In this document: positions 14,345-22,425 of the stretch, piece after piece
Layout of the letters: each line of letters begins with the position of its first letter
How positions within the stretch are numbered: the first letter of the stretch is position 1
DNA from: an uncultured Lachnospiraceae bacterium
Lineage (GTDB): Bacteria > Bacillota > Clostridia > Lachnospirales > Lachnospiraceae
Reading direction: 5' to 3'
NCBI GenBank assembly: GCA_947174015.1
Contig: CAMWHJ010000025.1
Location: 1-42,608, forward strand
Length of the DNA stretch: 42,608 nt
The notes under the pieces: generated by a model
Told to the model about the DNA's origin: nothing
Seen by the model: the letters and a program-made list of their open reading frames with translations, nothing else
The model's database searches: none
Position numbers and translations under genes: made by a program

Positions 14345-15547
14345 ATGAAAAAAGCAGGAATATTAGCCATACTTCTTTTATGCAGCCTGACAGGTTGTCA
14401 GGCTGTGCCGGAAGAAGTGAAAGAAGCCAAAGAAGGGTATCAGGAAAATAAGCAGATCAATGAGACAGATATATCATATACAAACTTATCAGGGGTGAAA
14501 GAATCCGTGAAAGAGGCTTTGCAGCTAAAGCCGGATAATCTGATCTTGCCGGAACATATTGATTTTAGTGCAATCGAAGAAGTGAATACTATGATAGCGG
14601 AGTTTAATTCAGGATTTATAAAAGAAAAGGATGAATTTGCGAAGATATTTGGCTACGATAAGCAGGAGTGGAAGGATACTTCAATAGAGTGGTACGGATA
14701 TCAGACATATACAGTGGAAAATGAAGAGGAACAGTATGATCTGGGGGTCAGTGACAATGGGTTTGCATCTGCAGGCTTTTCCGGAGTATATAAGGAGTTT
14801 TTTGAACAAGATACCACGGAACTGACACACATATATCATATAGAACGCAGCGAGGCTGCAGAAGATGTGTGTATCTTGGAAGGAGAAGAAACCACAGTGC
14901 AGGCTCAAGTAGATTATATCAATCAATGGTTTGATGAGAAGTGGAAATGGAAAGCAGAGGGAATTTCCTATCGGGTAAAAACCGCCATGCTGAGAAAGAT
15001 GACAAATGGAAATGATATGATTTCCATGTGTGTGGAAGGAGTGTATGGCGGTGTACCTTTTGATACCTACGGCGGTGAGATGGAGATTGATACCAAGACA
15101 AATACGGCAAAAATGCTCCATTTGGGTACGGAAATCACCGTGGCACAGACCCAAAAAGAAAGAATTGAGTATTTTACCACCGCCAGAGGTACTTTTTATA
15201 TTGCATCCAAAGAGGAACAGAAAGAACTGCTGGATCTGCCAAGTGCCATCCACTTGGTGGAGAAGGAGATTTCCGGATTTCAAAAACTTGCCATTGCAGA
15301 TATCCGTATTATCTATATGTTGGCACCGATCTATGAAGAGGGACAGGATACTTTTAATCACGATGCACCGGGGCGTCAAATGGAGGTACAGCCTTACTAT
15401 CGTTTTTATATTAACCGAAACTATCAGGATATGGGATTTGCCAATATTGAAAATGGTTCTTTAGATTACTTTATCAATGTGGATATGCTCACAGGGAAAA
15501 TTACCTTAAATCTTGGCATGGATGCATATAAAAGTCAGGGGGAGTAG
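14345..15547 (+). CDS. lipoprotein of an ABC-transporter operon
   Basis: A 400-residue lipoprotein starting MKKAGILAILLLCSLTGCQA, with lipobox LTGC. The remainder is soluble and acidic, with no membrane segment. It contains two related-looking halves with YHIERSEAAED and FDTYGGEMEIDTKTNTAKML, and ends DYFINVDMLTGKITL. I do not recognise a named domain. A GTG at 14318 opens the same frame nine codons earlier, but the ATG at 14345 gives the correct signal peptide and has AAGG upstream. The next gene starts three bases after its stop. Lipoproteins in this setting act as substrate capture or immunity factors for the associated transporter, which is inference from position. Confidence 0.7.
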   Translation: MKKAGILAILLLCSLTGCQAVPEEVKEAKEGYQENKQINETDISYTNLSGVKESVKEALQLKPDNLILPEHIDFSAIEEVNTMIAEFNSGFIKEKDEFAKIFGYDKQEWKDTSIEWYGYQTYTVENEEEQYDLGVSDNGFASAGFSGVYKEFFEQDTTELTHIYHIERSEAAEDVCILEGEETTVQAQVDYINQWFDEKWKWKAEGISYRVKTAMLRKMTNGNDMISMCVEGVYGGVPFDTYGGEMEIDTKTNTAKMLHLGTEITVAQTQKERIEYFTTARGTFYIASKEEQKELLDLPSAIHLVEKEISGFQKLAIADIRIIYMLAPIYEEGQDTFNHDAPGRQMEVQPYYRFYINRNYQDMGFANIENGSLDYFINVDMLTGKITLNLGMDAYKSQGE

Positions 15548-15550
15548 AGT

Positions 15551-16369
15551 TTGAAGTTCCTTGTATACTTAAAAAGTGAATTAAAGCAGTTGTTTTCCTC
15601 TCTGCCATTTTGGGTGTGCTGCATTCTGGTGACGGTATTGGAATGCAGTGCAGGTTTTTTTCTGGAAAGAAACGGAAAGGAATTGTCTGTGATTGAAACC
15701 ATAATCACCTACTCAAAACAGGAGATGAAGGATATGGGAAGAATCTGGTCAGTGAATGCTTTTGTGTCCGGTGTGGGAAGCTGGCTGAAGTTGTTTGTAC
15801 CTGTGATAGCTTCACTGCCGGCAGTTGCCCTGTATCGGGATCAAGCTTCCACAGGCTACCGCCGATGCTTGATATATCGAGTAGGAAAAAAGGAATATTT
15901 GATAGTAAAGTATCTGTCTGGGTTTTTAGGTGGTGCAATTACCCTGACTATGGGCACCCTGCTGTTTTTCCTGCTGACACAGCTCTGTTTTCCCTCAGCA
16001 GCCTGTCTTCAGGAGTGGGTGGTGCGAAGTACATTGGAAGCCTATCATGCGAACAGTGCTTTTGCCATGGTAATGTGTCGGTTTGGAATTGTATTTTTGT
16101 ATGGGGGTATTTGGGCTTCCATTACCTATGGGCTTTTGGGATTGGTCAGCAATAAATATTTGATTGTGGGAATTCCTTTTATGATGAAGTATATCTGGCA
16201 GCAGTGTGCGGAAAAATGGAATATTATGGATGGAGATGCCCTGCTGTATTTTTCCTTTGGAGAAAACAATCCGCTCACTGTTGTTGTTGTTGTGTACGGT
16301 CTGCTTCTGCTGGGAAGTTTTTTCCTATTCTATTTTTCCAACCAGAGAAAGGAGGATATTGGTGTATAA
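15551..16369 (+). CDS. ABC transporter permease (ABC-2-like)
   Basis: A 272-residue integral membrane protein with about six hydrophobic segments, including LPFWVCCILVTVLECSAGFF, the stretch around GSWLKLFVPVIASLP, and FLGGAITLTMGTLLFFLLTQ. The layout is that of ABC-2-type permeases, with a large loop after the first segment. It starts at a TTG (15551) with GGGGGAG seven bases upstream, directly after the lipoprotein gene. The next permease overlaps it by eight bases. Together with that permease and the ATPase at 17232 it forms one exporter, of the type used for peptide export, immunity or membrane-antibiotic resistance. The substrate is unknown. Confidence 0.75.
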   Translation: MKFLVYLKSELKQLFSSLPFWVCCILVTVLECSAGFFLERNGKELSVIETIITYSKQEMKDMGRIWSVNAFVSGVGSWLKLFVPVIASLPAVALYRDQASTGYRRCLIYRVGKKEYLIVKYLSGFLGGAITLTMGTLLFFLLTQLCFPSAACLQEWVVRSTLEAYHANSAFAMVMCRFGIVFLYGGIWASITYGLLGLVSNKYLIVGIPFMMKYIWQQCAEKWNIMDGDALLYFSFGENNPLTVVVVVYGLLLLGSFFLFYFSNQRKEDIGV

Positions 16370-17231
16370 CTTATCTTTCAAAAAAATATGGGCAGTCACA
16401 AAGACCGAGTATGTAAAATGGATTTGTAATGGAAGAATGTTTCTTGTTCTCATATTGTGCGTGTTTATCAATGAATGTGTGATACAGCCCCTTATCCAGC
16501 GAAGTGAACGGATGGATTCCCCCATCAATATTTTGGAGCCTTTTCTGGCAGTGGGAAATTCAGGAATTATTGTACTGATTCTTCCGCTGGTGTATCTGGC
16601 ACTGATAGCGGATTTTCCCAGAGTGGATGGAAATACCATCCTAATGCTTCCCAGAGTGGGTAAGGGAAATTGGTTTTTGGGACAGCTTTTATTTGCCGTA
16701 TGCAGTTTTCACACCTTCCTGCTTTTTGTACTTGGGGTGTCTATTGTGATGTCGGGAAACCATTTCTTTGTATATAATGGGTGGAGTCTGGTGGTGACGG
16801 ATTATGAGATTAGATTTCCAAAAGAGGCGGGAAGCTTTGCATCGGATTTATTGCAGAAAAATTTATATAATCAGATGCCCCCTTATAAGGCGGCACTTCT
16901 CACCTATCTTTTTCTGGGTGCTTATATGATGCTGCTGGTACTTATTATGCTGCTGTTTCAGATCAGAAAGAAAAAGATTTTTGGCTTTTGCATCAGCGGA
17001 GCATTGATAACCTTCGGGGCTGCATTTTGTGCAATTCATGCAGAGATAAAATGGCTGTTTCCCATGGCCCACTCACTTACCTGGGTGCATTTCAGCGACT
17101 ATTACCGAAAACAGGTTATGCCTATTTGGGTAAGCACAGTTTATTTTAGCGTGCTGTCGGTGTTGTTGATACTGGCATGTATGGCAGCGTTAAAAGGAAT
17201 GAATTTTGATACCATACAGGAGGTGGATTAA
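16362..17231 (+). CDS. second ABC transporter permease
   Basis: A 289-residue membrane protein with six predicted segments, among them MFLVLILCVFINECVIQPL, GIIVLILPLVYLALIADFP, a long central loop, and VYFSVLSVLLILACMAAL at the end. The frame is open from 16206, but the start is the GTG at 16362: AAAGGAGG lies six bases upstream and the earlier part overlaps the first permease deeply. The first residues are VYNLSFKKIWAVTKTEYVKW (initiator read as Met). The ATPase gene begins at the next base after its stop. It probably pairs with the 15551 permease as a heterodimeric membrane domain. Confidence 0.78.
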   Translation: MYNLSFKKIWAVTKTEYVKWICNGRMFLVLILCVFINECVIQPLIQRSERMDSPINILEPFLAVGNSGIIVLILPLVYLALIADFPRVDGNTILMLPRVGKGNWFLGQLLFAVCSFHTFLLFVLGVSIVMSGNHFFVYNGWSLVVTDYEIRFPKEAGSFASDLLQKNLYNQMPPYKAALLTYLFLGAYMMLLVLIMLLFQIRKKKIFGFCISGALITFGAAFCAIHAEIKWLFPMAHSLTWVHFSDYYRKQVMPIWVSTVYFSVLSVLLILACMAALKGMNFDTIQEVD

Positions 17232-17888
17232 ATGGCAGAACCAATGGTAAAGGTGGAAAATCTGTGTTTGGAAATAAAGAAGGATATGATATTAAAGGAA
17301 ATTAACATAGAGTTTGAAAAAGGTAAAATTCATGGACTGGTGGGCAGAAACGGTTCAGGAAAAACTATGCTGATGAAATGTATCTGTGGCTTTGTAAGGC
17401 CCACTAAAGGAGTGGTGACCGTGCAGAACAGTGTCATTGGAAAGGATAGGGATTTTCCGGAAAGTCTGGGACTGATTATAGAGACACCGGGATTTATTCC
17501 TTATTATAGTGGTTATCGGAATTTGAGAATTTTGGCAGAACCAAATGGAACTGTGGGCAAAAAAGATATTCTTGCGGTGTTGGAACGTGTGGGACTGGCA
17601 CAGGCAGTTCACAGAAGGGTGGGGAAGTACAGTCTTGGCATGAGGCAAAGATTAGGAATTGCCCAAGCCATCATGGAAAACCCCAAGTTACTTGTCTTGG
17701 ATGAGCCCTTTAACGGATTGGACAAAGAGGGTGTGGAGGACATGAGGAAAATTCTGTTGGAATTAAAGGAGCAGGGAACCACGATTATTATGGCAAGCCA
17801 TAATGGGGAGGATATCCGGCTGCTCTGTGATACCGTCCAGGAGATGGAGAAAGGGGGACTGGTGGGGGACTCTGAGGAAAATAAGTAA
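17232..17888 (+). CDS. ABC transporter ATP-binding protein
   Basis: A 218-residue nucleotide-binding domain. Walker A is GRNGSGKT with Lys44. The signature is YSLGMRQRLGIAQ, in the form usual for antibiotic and peptide exporters. Walker B is LLVLDEPFNGLD. The H-loop is in IIMASHNGED. It ends soon after this, so it is a minimal domain without a C-terminal extension. GGAGG in the end of the permease gene serves as ribosome site. It powers the two permeases encoded upstream. The closest known architecture is the BcrA/CcmA-like ATPase of ABC-2 exporters involved in bacteriocin immunity or cell-envelope drug resistance. Confidence 0.9.
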   Translation: MAEPMVKVENLCLEIKKDMILKEINIEFEKGKIHGLVGRNGSGKTMLMKCICGFVRPTKGVVTVQNSVIGKDRDFPESLGLIIETPGFIPYYSGYRNLRILAEPNGTVGKKDILAVLERVGLAQAVHRRVGKYSLGMRQRLGIAQAIMENPKLLVLDEPFNGLDKEGVEDMRKILLELKEQGTTIIMASHNGEDIRLLCDTVQEMEKGGLVGDSEENK

Positions 17889-17962
17889 AGCTTCGCAGAG
17901 AATGCTTCTATTGTCTAAACTGCACAAACAAAAGTTTTCGATAGGAAAAAAATTGTCAGTAC

Positions 17963-17991
17963 TTGTAAAACTCAGCCTCTATGAGTATAAT
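17963..17991 (+). promoter_or_regulatory. sigma-A-type promoter of the diguanylate cyclase gene
   Basis: TTGTAA (17963-17968) and TATAAT (17986-17991) have 17-base spacing, 37 bases before the start codon at 18028. GAGGAGG before the ATG is the ribosome site. Confidence 0.7.
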
Positions 17992-18027
17992 ATAACATGT
18001 TAGGAAAAGATAGACGAGGAGGCCAAT

Positions 18028-19752
18028 ATGGTGAGCGATACAAGAATATTTACTAAGAAAAATATTTTAAGAGTACTGTGGATTTTTTATGCTCTTTTCA
18101 GTATTGTAGTTTGGTTGCCCCAAATGGATCATTTACTTAGCAAAGACTATGAAGAGATATCCAAACATATCTCGTTGGATCAGCATTGGGATATCAGGAT
18201 AAATGATTCTTTTTATCAGGATGTCAGTCTGGACAATTTTAGTTTTGACACTGTGGATAAAGGGGATCAAATTACCATGGAGAGAGAAATTCCACAGGAT
18301 TGGGGTGATATCCAACAAGGAGTACTGCGTTTTCATATCAGGCAGACAGCAGTAAAAATGTATGTTGATGATCATCTGATATACCAATATGGTTTTGACA
18401 GAATAGATAAAAATAAGACCGTAGGAAGTGGATTTCAGTTTATCAATTTTTCTGATAAATTTAAAGGCGGCAGGTTAAAAATAGAATTGAGTGTCACAGA
18501 AAATGATGCATTTTCCAGATTTGATTCCATTCGAATTTACAAATGGGAAAATGCCTATCGGGTGTTGATGACAGAAAACAGAATACCAATGTTTTTAGGA
18601 TGTTTTTTGTCACTCTTTGGACTTTCTATTGTTATGATAACCATGTTTGCACTGCTTTTATCCCGGAAATATATGAGAATATTTTGTATTGCAGCTTTCT
18701 CCATATGCATGGGACTATGGACGTTGTGCTATTACAATGTGATGCTGATATTTTCGATTCCATTGTATTCCATATCTTTAATAGAATACATGGCTCTTTT
18801 TTTAGCACCGCTGCCATTGTTTATCTATATGTGGGAAAATGTAAAGAACTTAAAAAGCAGGATTTTCAAAACAATTTATGGTGTGCTTTTTTTCATTCAG
18901 ATGGTCTTTGATATGGTGATACTCACATTACATACTTTAGATATCGTTCATTGTGCAGCAGTGCTGAAATATTTGCAGTTTCTGATTGTCTGCGATTTGA
19001 TCTATGTTACGTTGGTGCTGGTGCTGAATTTAAAAAACAGTAAAAGAGTAAATCGTATGTATTTAATTGGTATGCTGATTGTGGCAGGATGTACAGTATA
19101 CGATCTTATCAGTTACTATTGCAACCGCTATCTTGCAAGTACCTTTTTCACGGGGAAAGGAGTGGCTTCCATGGGGGTGATGATTCTGATATTTATTCTG
19201 ATCTATACTTTTTATATTAATCTGACGGAAAAAATGATGCAGGAAACGGAACGAAATTCTTTAATCAAATGTGCATATACGGATGATTTAACACAGTTGG
19301 CAAACCGCCGTTACTGTTCGGAATATATGAAAAAATTAGAAAATTCTGATTACACAGTGATTTGTTTTGATTTAAATAATCTAAAGACAACCAATGACAC
19401 ATATGGTCATGCAAAGGGAGACATTTTGATTAAGAGTGCAGCGGATGTGATTGCAGAGACTTTTCAAAAATATGGTGTTGTGGGAAGAATGGGCGGTGAT
19501 GAATTTATTGCCATTATAAGGCTTTTTCAGCAGGAAGAAATCAGCAGTCTTATGGGGCAGTTTGAGTTTAACATAGGAAGAAAAAATCAGGAAGTGACGG
19601 ATTTGAATTTATCGATAGCCTATGGATATGCAGTGTGCGGAGAACAGGGAGAGAGAAATATCGAAAAAATATATCAAATAGCAGATGATCGGATGTATCA
19701 AAATAAGATACAATCCAAGCGTAAGAAAGAAAACAGCTTATTCGGTTGCTAA
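18028..19752 (+). CDS. membrane diguanylate cyclase (GGDEF)
   Basis: A 574-residue protein. One membrane segment (about 13-32) leads to an extracellular domain (about 35-175) with beta-rich sequence such as VLRFHIRQTAVKMYVDDHLI, resembling 7TMR-DISM-type extracellular sensors. Seven membrane segments follow between about 190 and 405. The GGDEF domain covers about 415-570, with YTDDLTQLANRRY, FDLNNLKTTNDTYGH and the intact catalytic GRMGGDEF (GGDEF at residues 489-493). It should make cyclic di-GMP from two GTP in response to an external ligand. No RxxD inhibitory site is found five residues before GGDEF (the stretch is FQKYGVVGRM), so allosteric product inhibition is not expected. No EAL domain is present. 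It has its own promoter and a terminator. Confidence 0.9.
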   Translation: MVSDTRIFTKKNILRVLWIFYALFSIVVWLPQMDHLLSKDYEEISKHISLDQHWDIRINDSFYQDVSLDNFSFDTVDKGDQITMEREIPQDWGDIQQGVLRFHIRQTAVKMYVDDHLIYQYGFDRIDKNKTVGSGFQFINFSDKFKGGRLKIELSVTENDAFSRFDSIRIYKWENAYRVLMTENRIPMFLGCFLSLFGLSIVMITMFALLLSRKYMRIFCIAAFSICMGLWTLCYYNVMLIFSIPLYSISLIEYMALFLAPLPLFIYMWENVKNLKSRIFKTIYGVLFFIQMVFDMVILTLHTLDIVHCAAVLKYLQFLIVCDLIYVTLVLVLNLKNSKRVNRMYLIGMLIVAGCTVYDLISYYCNRYLASTFFTGKGVASMGVMILIFILIYTFYINLTEKMMQETERNSLIKCAYTDDLTQLANRRYCSEYMKKLENSDYTVICFDLNNLKTTNDTYGHAKGDILIKSAADVIAETFQKYGVVGRMGGDEFIAIIRLFQQEEISSLMGQFEFNIGRKNQEVTDLNLSIAYGYAVCGEQGERNIEKIYQIADDRMYQNKIQSKRKKENSLFGC

Positions 19753-19760
19753 AGGAAAGA

Positions 19761-19808
19761 AAACATGCAGTCATGATGAAAGAACATCAAAAGACTGCAT
19801 GTTTTTGT
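19761..19808. terminator. bidirectional terminator
   Basis: AAACATGCAGTC (19761-19772) pairs perfectly with GACTGCATGTTT (19793-19804), followed by TTG and TTTT. It lies between the convergent diguanylate cyclase and XRE genes, and the A-rich left flank suits the opposite direction too. Confidence 0.85.
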
Positions 19809-19840
19809 TTTGCATTTTGCGGTCTAACTGATGATGGAGG

Positions 19841-20188
19841 CTAATTTTCTAAATTTAAAAGCCTGTCAACAGCTTCCTGCATCTGAGTATGCTTGCGGTA
19901 ACCTTCCACAAGCTTAATTTCTTTTGGAGTTAAGGTTAAGGAAATTCCTTTTTTGTTATCTTTGTTTCCATAACCAAAAGCCTGTAATACATCAGGAATA
20001 CGATACAGCTCGCAGAGAAACATCAGAGTATCTGCATCCGGTTGTGTGGTGCCGTTTTCCCAGCCATAGACTGTTTTGGCAGCAACAGAATTTTTCTGTT
20101 CTGTTAAAATTCCTGCCACATCATTGACAGAATAACCGTTTATTTTTCGATAGTATCGTAATACCTCTGCAATCTTTGGATTTTTCAT
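19841..20188 (-). CDS. XRE-family helix-turn-helix regulator
   Basis: A 115-residue protein. Residues about 5-65 are an XRE/HTH_3 domain (VLRYYRKINGYSVNDVAGIL, TVYGWENGTTQPDADTLMFL). The C-terminal part (LTLTPKEIKLVEGYRKHTQM) is a short helix seen in phage-repressor-like regulators of this size. No peptidase or sensor domain is present. It is divergent from the defence operon that starts at 20450, with 260 bases between the starts. It could regulate that operon, although the operon also carries its own small HTH gene. The target is unknown. Confidence 0.85.
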   Translation of the reverse strand: MKNPKIAEVLRYYRKINGYSVNDVAGILTEQKNSVAAKTVYGWENGTTQPDADTLMFLCELYRIPDVLQAFGYGNKDNKKGISLTLTPKEIKLVEGYRKHTQMQEAVDRLLNLEN

Positions 20189-20241
20189 ATCTAATCTCCA
20201 CCCTGCACTAAATATGCATCCTTTCTTTTGATTTTTAGGTT

Positions 20242-20281
20242 GTAACTGTTTAGTACTTTATAGCCTGTACAAAATAGTTAC
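20242..20281. repeat. minimal 40-bp palindromic element, GTAACTGTTTAGTAC ends
   Basis: GTAACTGTTTAGTAC (20242-20256) and GTACAAAATAGTTAC (20267-20281) are inverted copies with two mismatches around a 10-base loop. The ends match those of the larger elements at 12543 and 42556, so this looks like a deleted or solo form. It sits between the divergent XRE and defence operons. Confidence 0.65.
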
Positions 20282-20368
20282 TTGAGGTCTTACTACTTAA
20301 CCTTATCAATAGTTGAATTGTTTGTCAATTCTATGAAGCATAATTCTTTGAAATTAGGATATAAAATA

Positions 20369-20397
20369 TTGACATTCTGCAAAAACAAGAATAGAAT
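20369..20397 (+). promoter_or_regulatory. strong promoter of the phosphorothioation-type operon
   Basis: TTGACA (20369-20374), a 17-base spacer and TAGAAT (20392-20397). A second TATAAT at 20402-20407 lies just downstream. This is the only promoter-like sequence seen ahead of the nine-gene operon. Confidence 0.7.
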
Positions 20398-20415
20398 AGT
20401 CTATAATACGACAAA

Positions 20416-20435
20416 TTTCTTTCGATAGAAAGAAA
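20416..20435 (+). promoter_or_regulatory. inverted repeat in the operon leader, candidate operator
   Basis: TTTCTTT and AAAGAAA flank CGATAG, giving a 20-base inverted repeat between the promoter and the AGGAGG at 20442. It may be the binding site of the small HTH protein encoded first in the operon, or a leader hairpin. Confidence 0.4.
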
Positions 20436-20449
20436 GCCTATAGGAGGTT

Positions 20450-20659
20450 ATGCCATTGGAAATGAAAAACAGAATTTTGGATTATATGGAAGCCAGTAGT
20501 ATTTCTGTGGCAGAGCTATCAGACAGCCTGCAGATAGAAACAGAAAAATTAAAGAAAGGGAACAAAGCAGACTGGGATGCACAGGATTTGCTGAAGATCT
20601 GTGCCTATTTAGAAATTGACCCCATGGAATTTTATGCCAGAAAACAAAAGCGGAAATAG
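20450..20659 (+). CDS. small helix-turn-helix protein, first gene of the operon
   Basis: A 69-residue protein, all helical, with a helix-turn-helix-like core: ILDYMEASSISVAELSDSLQ, then ETEKLKKGNKADWDAQDLLK and ICAYLEIDPMEFY. The end pattern (LLKICAYLEIDPMEFY) is that of minimal XRE/Cro-type regulators, though the recognition helix is atypical. AGGAGG at 20442-20447 is only two bases from the ATG at 20450. A TTG at 20456 has better spacing and an ATG at 20462 follows, so the true start is uncertain by two to four codons. Twelve bases separate it from the DndC-like gene. It is probably an autoregulator of the operon, like the small repressors of other DNA-modification defence loci. Confidence 0.65.
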   Translation: MPLEMKNRILDYMEASSISVAELSDSLQIETEKLKKGNKADWDAQDLLKICAYLEIDPMEFYARKQKRK

Positions 20660-20670
20660 GAGGCAGATTT

Positions 20671-22404
20671 ATGGTAAAGTACCGTTGTTCCCACTGTCAG
20701 GATGTGGAGGTGAAAGGAAGCAGTTGTCCTCACTGCGGAAAACGAACATATCCTGTCCTCTCAGAGATATTTTGGTGCAGTCATTGTCAGATACCCAGCT
20801 ATGAGCCGGTATGTGGACTTTGTGGTACAGAGGGAAATAGAATATCCGCTGACTTGCGCCCTGTTTTTCCCGAAGAACGAATACTGTTGGAGACCATTCT
20901 CAGCTTGCAGACGGCAAAGGAGGTAAGCCTTAAGGGTAGACATATTTGGAATGGCTCAGGCAATATTTATTATGGGGACGGCAGACGTATGGATATAAAA
21001 ATCAGCAGCTTAAAGGAGCTGGCTATTTTGCAAGTACAGCAGGGGTATCAGGAGAGATGTTGTAAGCTTTTAGAATATCAGCAGGATTTTGAACAGGATA
21101 CAGAGAAATTTCTTCAGGCAAATGCAGGACATTTACATCAGATTGAACAGGAGGCAATTAACTATATCCGGCAGATTGGAGAAAAGTATGATATTGCAGA
21201 TATGATGATTTCTTTTTCCGGAGGCAAGGATTCTACGGTGGTAGCAGATCTGGTAAATCGTACCTTAGGAGATGGGGAAAAGAAGATTCTCCATATTTTT
21301 GGGGATACCACACTGGAATTTCCCTCCACCTATGAATATGTGGAAAGATATAAAAAGACACATTTTAAGACACCGGTGATATCCTCCAGAAATAAAGAAA
21401 AGGACTTTTTAAAACTCTGCCGGCAGATTGGACCGCCCAGCCGGGTAATGCGATGGTGTTGTACTATTTTTAAGACCGGAGCCATTACCCGCAAGATAGA
21501 GAAAGTATTTAAGAATAAAAAACACATCATAACCTTTTACGGCATCCGTAGAAGCGAATCTGCCAGTAGAAGTAAGTATGAAAAAGAAGCAAGCAGTCCT
21601 AAGATAACTAAGCAGACGGTGGTATCACCGGTGATTGACTGGTATGACTTTGATATCTGGCTGTATATTTTAGAAAGGAAACTGGATTTTAATGCGGCCT
21701 ATCGTCTGGGCTATGCCCGTGTGGGGTGTTTTTGCTGCCCCAACAACAGCCTGTGGTCGGAATTTCTCTCTAAGGTCCATATGCCAAAGGAATATGGAGA
21801 ATTTCGGGATACCATTGTGGAATTTGCAAAGAGAATTGGAAAGCCGGATCCGGAAGAATATGTGGATGGAGGCAACTGGAAAGCAAGGCAGGGAGGAAAC
21901 GGTGTGGATATGGCAAATAGATCCATTATCTCCTTTACCCCCTGTGCCACAGAGGAAAACACTTTTTATTATGAACTTCTCAGACCCATCAGTGAAGAAT
22001 TATATGAGTTGTTTAAACCCTTTGGAAGACTGGATTTTACTTTAGGCAACGAAAGACTGGGTGAGGTGTATGTGTTGGATCAAAAAGGAAAAATCCTGAT
22101 CAAGCTTCAAGGAAGAATGGGAAAATTCAGTCTGAAAGTTACCATATATGATAAAAATCTTGCAGGTGCCAAAAGCCTGAAAGTAGCAGAGGAGCGGATA
22201 AAATGCCAGATAACCAAATATCAGATGTGCATGGCATGTCTTGCCTGTGAGGGTGTCTGTAAACGGGATGCCATTTCCGTAAAGGAGCGGCAGGGAAAAG
22301 TTCACTATACCATTTCACAGGAAAAATGTGTTTGTTGTGGTGAGTGTATAGCACATTTTATTGCCGGCTGTTACATGCGCAAGGTATTGGCAATTAAACG
22401 ATAG
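20671..22404 (+). CDS. dndC: DndC-like PAPS-reductase-family enzyme with zinc ribbons and ferredoxin domain
   Basis: A 577-residue multidomain protein. Residues 1-55 hold two zinc ribbons (Cys6, 9, 19, 22 and Cys36, 39, 48, 51). Residues about 150-420 are the PP-loop ATP pyrophosphatase domain: SGGKDST at 183-189, FGDTTLEFPST, RWCC at 261-264, FYGIRRSES and GCFCCPN at 352-358. The clustered cysteines probably bind an iron-sulfur cluster as in DndC. Residues about 515-570 are a ferredoxin-like domain with CxxCxxCxxxC at 520-530 and CxxCxxCx7C at 553-567. In phosphorothioation systems DndC activates the substrate with ATP and takes part in sulfur transfer from the cysteine desulfurase. Ordinary DndC lacks the zinc ribbons and the ferredoxin end. 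This longer form resembles archaeal PAPS-reductase-family proteins and BREX type 4 BrxP. It lies in the middle of a tight operon with desulfurase and DndD. Confidence 0.82.
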   Translation: MVKYRCSHCQDVEVKGSSCPHCGKRTYPVLSEIFWCSHCQIPSYEPVCGLCGTEGNRISADLRPVFPEERILLETILSLQTAKEVSLKGRHIWNGSGNIYYGDGRRMDIKISSLKELAILQVQQGYQERCCKLLEYQQDFEQDTEKFLQANAGHLHQIEQEAINYIRQIGEKYDIADMMISFSGGKDSTVVADLVNRTLGDGEKKILHIFGDTTLEFPSTYEYVERYKKTHFKTPVISSRNKEKDFLKLCRQIGPPSRVMRWCCTIFKTGAITRKIEKVFKNKKHIITFYGIRRSESASRSKYEKEASSPKITKQTVVSPVIDWYDFDIWLYILERKLDFNAAYRLGYARVGCFCCPNNSLWSEFLSKVHMPKEYGEFRDTIVEFAKRIGKPDPEEYVDGGNWKARQGGNGVDMANRSIISFTPCATEENTFYYELLRPISEELYELFKPFGRLDFTLGNERLGEVYVLDQKGKILIKLQGRMGKFSLKVTIYDKNLAGAKSLKVAEERIKCQITKYQMCMACLACEGVCKRDAISVKERQGKVHYTISQEKCVCCGECIAHFIAGCYMRKVLAIKR

Positions 22405-22425
22405 ACAGCAGAGGGAGAATATTAT

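Noticed and set aside
16206-16361. Extended N-terminus of the second permease
   Set aside because: It overlaps the first permease by more than 160 bases, while a GTG at 16362 has an ideal AAAGGAGG site.
20402-20407. TATAAT as the main -10 of the defence operon
   Set aside because: Its distance to TTGACA at 20369 is 27 bases. TAGAAT at 20392 has the correct 17-base spacing.
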